DNA of 64,000 bases from the NCBI GenBank assembly GCA_035541475.1, contig DATKND010000182.1:6979-70978 (forward strand), written 5' to 3'. Within the stretch, counting starts at the first letter, position 1; every line of letters begins with the position of its first letter. A program made the position numbers and the translations under genes. This document shows positions 61,756-64,000 of this stretch, one piece after another. This DNA is from DASUFZ01 sp035541475. Its GTDB lineage: Bacteria > Myxococcota_A > UBA9160 > SMWR01. Below the pieces are notes generated by a model. That model saw nothing but the letters and a program-made list of their open reading frames with translations. It made no database searches and was not told the origin of the DNA.

Positions 61756-62631
61756 GTGTTCGAGGGCGTTCTCACCGCGCTGGTGACTCCGTTTCGCGAT
61801 GGCGCGATCGACGAGGCGGCGCTGCGAAACCTGGTCGAGCGCCAGATCGAGGCGGGCATCGACGGCCTCGTGCCGTGCGGCTCGACGGGCGAGTCGGCGA
61901 CGCTCTCTCACGCCGAGCATCGCCGCGTGGTCGAGATCGTCGTGCAGGCGGCGCGCGGCCGCGTTCCCGTCGTCGCGGGCACCGGCTCGAACAGCACGCG
62001 CGAGGCGATCGAGCTGACACGGCACGCGAAGGCCGCTGGCGCGGACGGCGCCCTGCTCATCTCGCCCTACTACAACAAGCCGACGCAGGAGGGGATCTTC
62101 CTCCACTACGCCGAGATCGCGCGCGCGACCAGCTTCCCGCTGCTCGTCTACAACATCCCCGGCCGCACGGCGTCGAACATCCTGCCCGCGACGCTCGCGC
62201 GCCTGGCCGACATCCCGCAGATCGTCGGCGTGAAGGAGGCGAGCGGCGACCTCGCGCAGATGGCCGAGGTGATCGCGCGCTGTCCCGACGACTTCAGCGT
62301 GCTCTCTGGTGACGACAGCCTCGCGCTGCCGCTGCTCGCGATCGGCGGCCGCGGCGTGATCTCGACGTGCTCGAACGTCGCGCCGTCCGCGCTGGTCGGG
62401 ATGGTGCGCGCCTTCCGCAGCGGCGACCTCCCCGAGGCGCGCCGCGCGCACTACCGGCTGCTGCCGCTCTGTCAGGTGCTCTTCTGCGAGACCAACCCGA
62501 TTCCGCTGAAGGCGGCGCTCGCGCTGATGGGAGCGTGCGGTCCGGAGATCCGGCTGCCGCTGACTCCGCTGGTCGAACCGCATCGCGAGCGGCTGCAGGT
62601 CGTGCTGAAGGAGCTAGGCCTGCTCGGATGA
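61756..62631 (+). CDS. dapA: DapA, 4-hydroxy-tetrahydrodipicolinate synthase
   Basis: DapA condenses pyruvate with aspartate semialdehyde. The 291-residue product has the Schiff-base Lys160 in VGVKEASGDL, Tyr132 in LLVYNIPGRT, and GLVPCGSTGESATLSHAEH. The GTG at 61756 lies six bases after GGAGAGGA and gives VFEGVLTALVTPF, like known DapA starts. A TTG two codons earlier overlaps the dapF stop (TTGA) and is the alternative. Its stop overlaps dapB. Confidence 0.96.
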   Translation: MFEGVLTALVTPFRDGAIDEAALRNLVERQIEAGIDGLVPCGSTGESATLSHAEHRRVVEIVVQAARGRVPVVAGTGSNSTREAIELTRHAKAAGADGALLISPYYNKPTQEGIFLHYAEIARATSFPLLVYNIPGRTASNILPATLARLADIPQIVGVKEASGDLAQMAEVIARCPDDFSVLSGDDSLALPLLAIGGRGVISTCSNVAPSALVGMVRAFRSGDLPEARRAHYRLLPLCQVLFCETNPIPLKAALALMGACGPEIRLPLTPLVEPHRERLQVVLKELGLLG

Positions 62632-63419
62632 GTGGTACGCGACGCGTCGCCGTCGTGGGTGCGCTCGGGCGCATGGGAGAGCACGTGCGCGCCGCGCTGC
62701 GCGACGAGCCGTCGCTCCGCCTCTGCGCGGCGCTCGAGTCGCCGGGGCATCCCGGTGTCGGCCGTGATCTCGGAGATGGCATCGTCGTGAGCGACGATCC
62801 GAAGTCCGCGCTGCGCGGCAGCGACGTCGCGATCGACTTCAGCATCCCGGCGGCCACGTTGGCGCTCGCGCACACGGCCGCGGACCTCGGCGTCGCGCTC
62901 GTCACGGGCACGACCGGCTTCTCGGCGGCGGAGCGCGCCGAGCTCGCGCGCGTCGCAGCGCGCATTCCGGTGCTGGCTGCGCCGAACTTCTCGATCGCCG
63001 TGAACGTGCTCTTCTGGCTGGCTCGCGAGGCCACTCGACGTCTCGGCCCGGGCTACGACGCGGAGATCGTCGAGCTCCACCACGCGCAGAAGCGTGACGC
63101 GCCGAGCGGCACGGCACTGCGACTGGCCGAAGCGGTCGCGGAAGCTCGTGGGGTCGAGCTCGAGCCGCGTCTCGTGCTCGAGCGCGCGGGCGAGATCGGC
63201 GCGCGTCCCGCCGGCGCGATCGCGGTGCAGAGCGTGCGCGGCGGCGACAACCCCGGCGAGCACACGCTGCTGCTGCTCGGGCGCGGCGAGAGGCTAGAGC
63301 TCGTTCACCGCGCGGAGACCCGAGAGCACTTCGCGCGCGGCGCCGTGCGCGCCGCCGCATGGCTGGTCGGCCGACCGCCGGGAATGCACCGATTCGAAAG
63401 CGTCCTCGGCATCGGATAG
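62628..63419 (+). CDS. dapB: DapB, 4-hydroxy-tetrahydrodipicolinate reductase
   Basis: DapB reduces the DapA product with NAD(P)H. The 263-residue enzyme has the dinucleotide site VAVVGALGRMGEHV, IDFSIPAATLALA, GTTGFSAAE, the catalytic ELHHAQKRDAPSGTAL and GEHTLLLLGRGERLELVHRAETREHFARGA. ATG overlaps the dapA stop (ATGA). It closes the argH-lptM-dapF-dapA-dapB operon and is followed by the copy E repeat. Confidence 0.96.
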   Translation: MSGTRRVAVVGALGRMGEHVRAALRDEPSLRLCAALESPGHPGVGRDLGDGIVVSDDPKSALRGSDVAIDFSIPAATLALAHTAADLGVALVTGTTGFSAAERAELARVAARIPVLAAPNFSIAVNVLFWLAREATRRLGPGYDAEIVELHHAQKRDAPSGTALRLAEAVAEARGVELEPRLVLERAGEIGARPAGAIAVQSVRGGDNPGEHTLLLLGRGERLELVHRAETREHFARGAVRAAAWLVGRPPGMHRFESVLGIG

Positions 63420-63438
63420 GCCTCGCTTCGGGCAATAT

Positions 63439-63503
63439 GGCGCGCGGAGCGCGCCGCAAGCGCCGAAGGCGCGCGCAGCGAGCCGAAGGCGAGCAGAGTG
63501 CAA
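63439..63503 (+). repeat. Tandem-hairpin repeat, copy E
   Basis: Twenty bases after the dapB stop: stem GGCGCGC with loop GGA (63439-63455), CAA, stem GCGCC with loop GAA (63460-63472), spacer GCGCAGCGA, GCC-GAA-GGC, then GAGCAGAGTGCA. The central core matches copy A over about 20 bases. Here the first hairpin is longest. A 12-bp palindrome (63513-63524) lies just downstream. Confidence 0.63.
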
Positions 63504-63606
63504 TCGAAGCGAGCAGCATGCTGCCCACGGGAGCGGCAAGCGGCTCCGATCACGGACCCGAAGCGGCGTCCCATTGCGCTCGGCACGTCGCGGAGCCACG
63601 GCATGC

Positions 63607-63924
63607 ATGATGCACTGGACCGCCGCAATGGCGAGCGAGCTACCGCGCAAGGTCGGCGAGCGAGAGCGGGAGGTCCGCGAGGTGCGCCTCGAGGATCTGG
63701 AGCGCCTCGCGCGGGTCGGCCGCACGCTCCCGCTCCGGGAGTGGCTTGCCCTCGCCGAGGCCTGGCGCATCGCGCAGGCGCTGCGCGAGCACCGCGGCAA
63801 TCGAGCCGCCACGGCGCGCGCTCTCGGAATCGGACGCCGCACGCTCTTCACGAAGATGGACAAGCTCGGGCTGGTGCCGTCGTGGGGCGTGGTCGCGTCC
63901 GAGCTGCCTCCGCGCGAGCTCTGA
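63607..63924 (+). CDS. Small Fis-type helix-turn-helix protein
   Basis: The roughly 105-residue product ends in a Fis-type HTH (LREWLALAEAWRIAQALREH followed by RGNRAATARALGIGRRTLFTKMDKLGL), the same class that terminates NtrC-family activators. Residues before it are charged and helical (KVGEREREVREVRLEDLERL). There is no receiver or AAA domain. The start is uncertain: ATGs at 63607, 63610 and 63628 are in frame and none has a good ribosome site. It may bind DNA as a small nucleoid protein or be a remnant of a sigma54 activator. Confidence 0.75.
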   Translation: MMHWTAAMASELPRKVGEREREVREVRLEDLERLARVGRTLPLREWLALAEAWRIAQALREHRGNRAATARALGIGRRTLFTKMDKLGLVPSWGVVASELPPREL

Positions 63925-64000
63925 TCCCGATCACGGATCCATCCGGGCGGTCGTTACCGACCCGACGGGTCCGGAAACGAGAAGGGCGCGGTGCCTCTCG

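Noticed and set aside
63513..63524. A 12-bp palindrome GCAGCATGCTGC after repeat copy E.
   Set aside because: Short and isolated, with no promoter or partner site; likely chance.
63925..64000. A possible gene start or regulatory site at the right edge.
   Set aside because: The 76 bases show no start with a ribosome site and no clear promoter.

Overview
The window is very GC-rich, dense, bacterial chromosomal DNA of housekeeping character. Gene content and order (an rng-rplU-rpmA-obgE-proB-proA-nadD-rsfS block, a prfA-prmC-murA-his block, J-like/RodZ-like and MinD-like companion genes, many two-component and sigma54 genes, PrsT-like TPR lipoproteins) suggest a Gram-negative member of the old Deltaproteobacteria (Myxococcota, Desulfobacterota or Binatota-like). 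This placement is inferred from gene content only. I see no insertion sequence, prophage, CRISPR array, rRNA or tRNA. Starts are often GTG, and 4-base ATGA or GTGA overlaps are common, so most genes sit in translationally coupled operons.

Layout. 1-12661 (minus): HNH nuclease, MinD-like ATPase, J-like/HTH protein, rluD, pgeF, rho, prfA, prmC, murA, hisD, hisB, hisH, a lipoprotein and hisA (cut by the window edge). 12702-14093 (minus): selA. 14510-22298 (plus): rng, rplU, rpmA, obgE, proB, proA, nadD, rsfS, comF. 22304-36003 (minus): a PAS-HisKA-REC protein, trxB and glutaredoxin, a large membrane protein, a REC-PAS regulator, a YkvA-type protein, a glutamate-cysteine ligase, an M23 peptidase behind a sigma28-like promoter, an aminotransferase, an acetyltransferase, an exported protein and a double-length ThyX. 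36004-41050 (plus): a sigma54-linked signalling locus. 41333-42377: tatA-tatC. 42374-43294 (minus): nudC. 43377-47091 (plus): a TPR lipoprotein and a sulfatase-fold lipoprotein. 47098-55226 (minus): an acyl-CoA carboxylase/malic enzyme cluster with an IclR regulator. 55726-59168 (minus): lspA, a TPR lipoprotein and a class A PBP. 59275-63924 (plus): argH, an LptM-like lipoprotein, dapF-dapA-dapB and a Fis-type protein.

Most interesting region. 36004-41050 encodes a mosaic protein built from a degenerate NtrC-type AAA domain joined to a histidine-kinase module with eroded ATP-binding boxes. Next comes an NtrC-family response regulator, then an HD-GYP (c-di-GMP phosphodiesterase type) response regulator. 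Consensus sigma54 promoters lie before the first and third genes, and two GTTC-N6-GAAC sites lie upstream of the third at enhancer distance. This reads as a self-contained sigma54 circuit feeding into c-di-GMP turnover.

A second unexplained signal is a dispersed element of about 55-100 bp made of tandem short-loop hairpins, seen five times (16655, 23457, 34415, 41114, 63439). It lies mostly in operon spacers, and its central stem changes in sequence while staying paired.

All functional calls are from reading translated sequence and motifs by eye; no database search was run.
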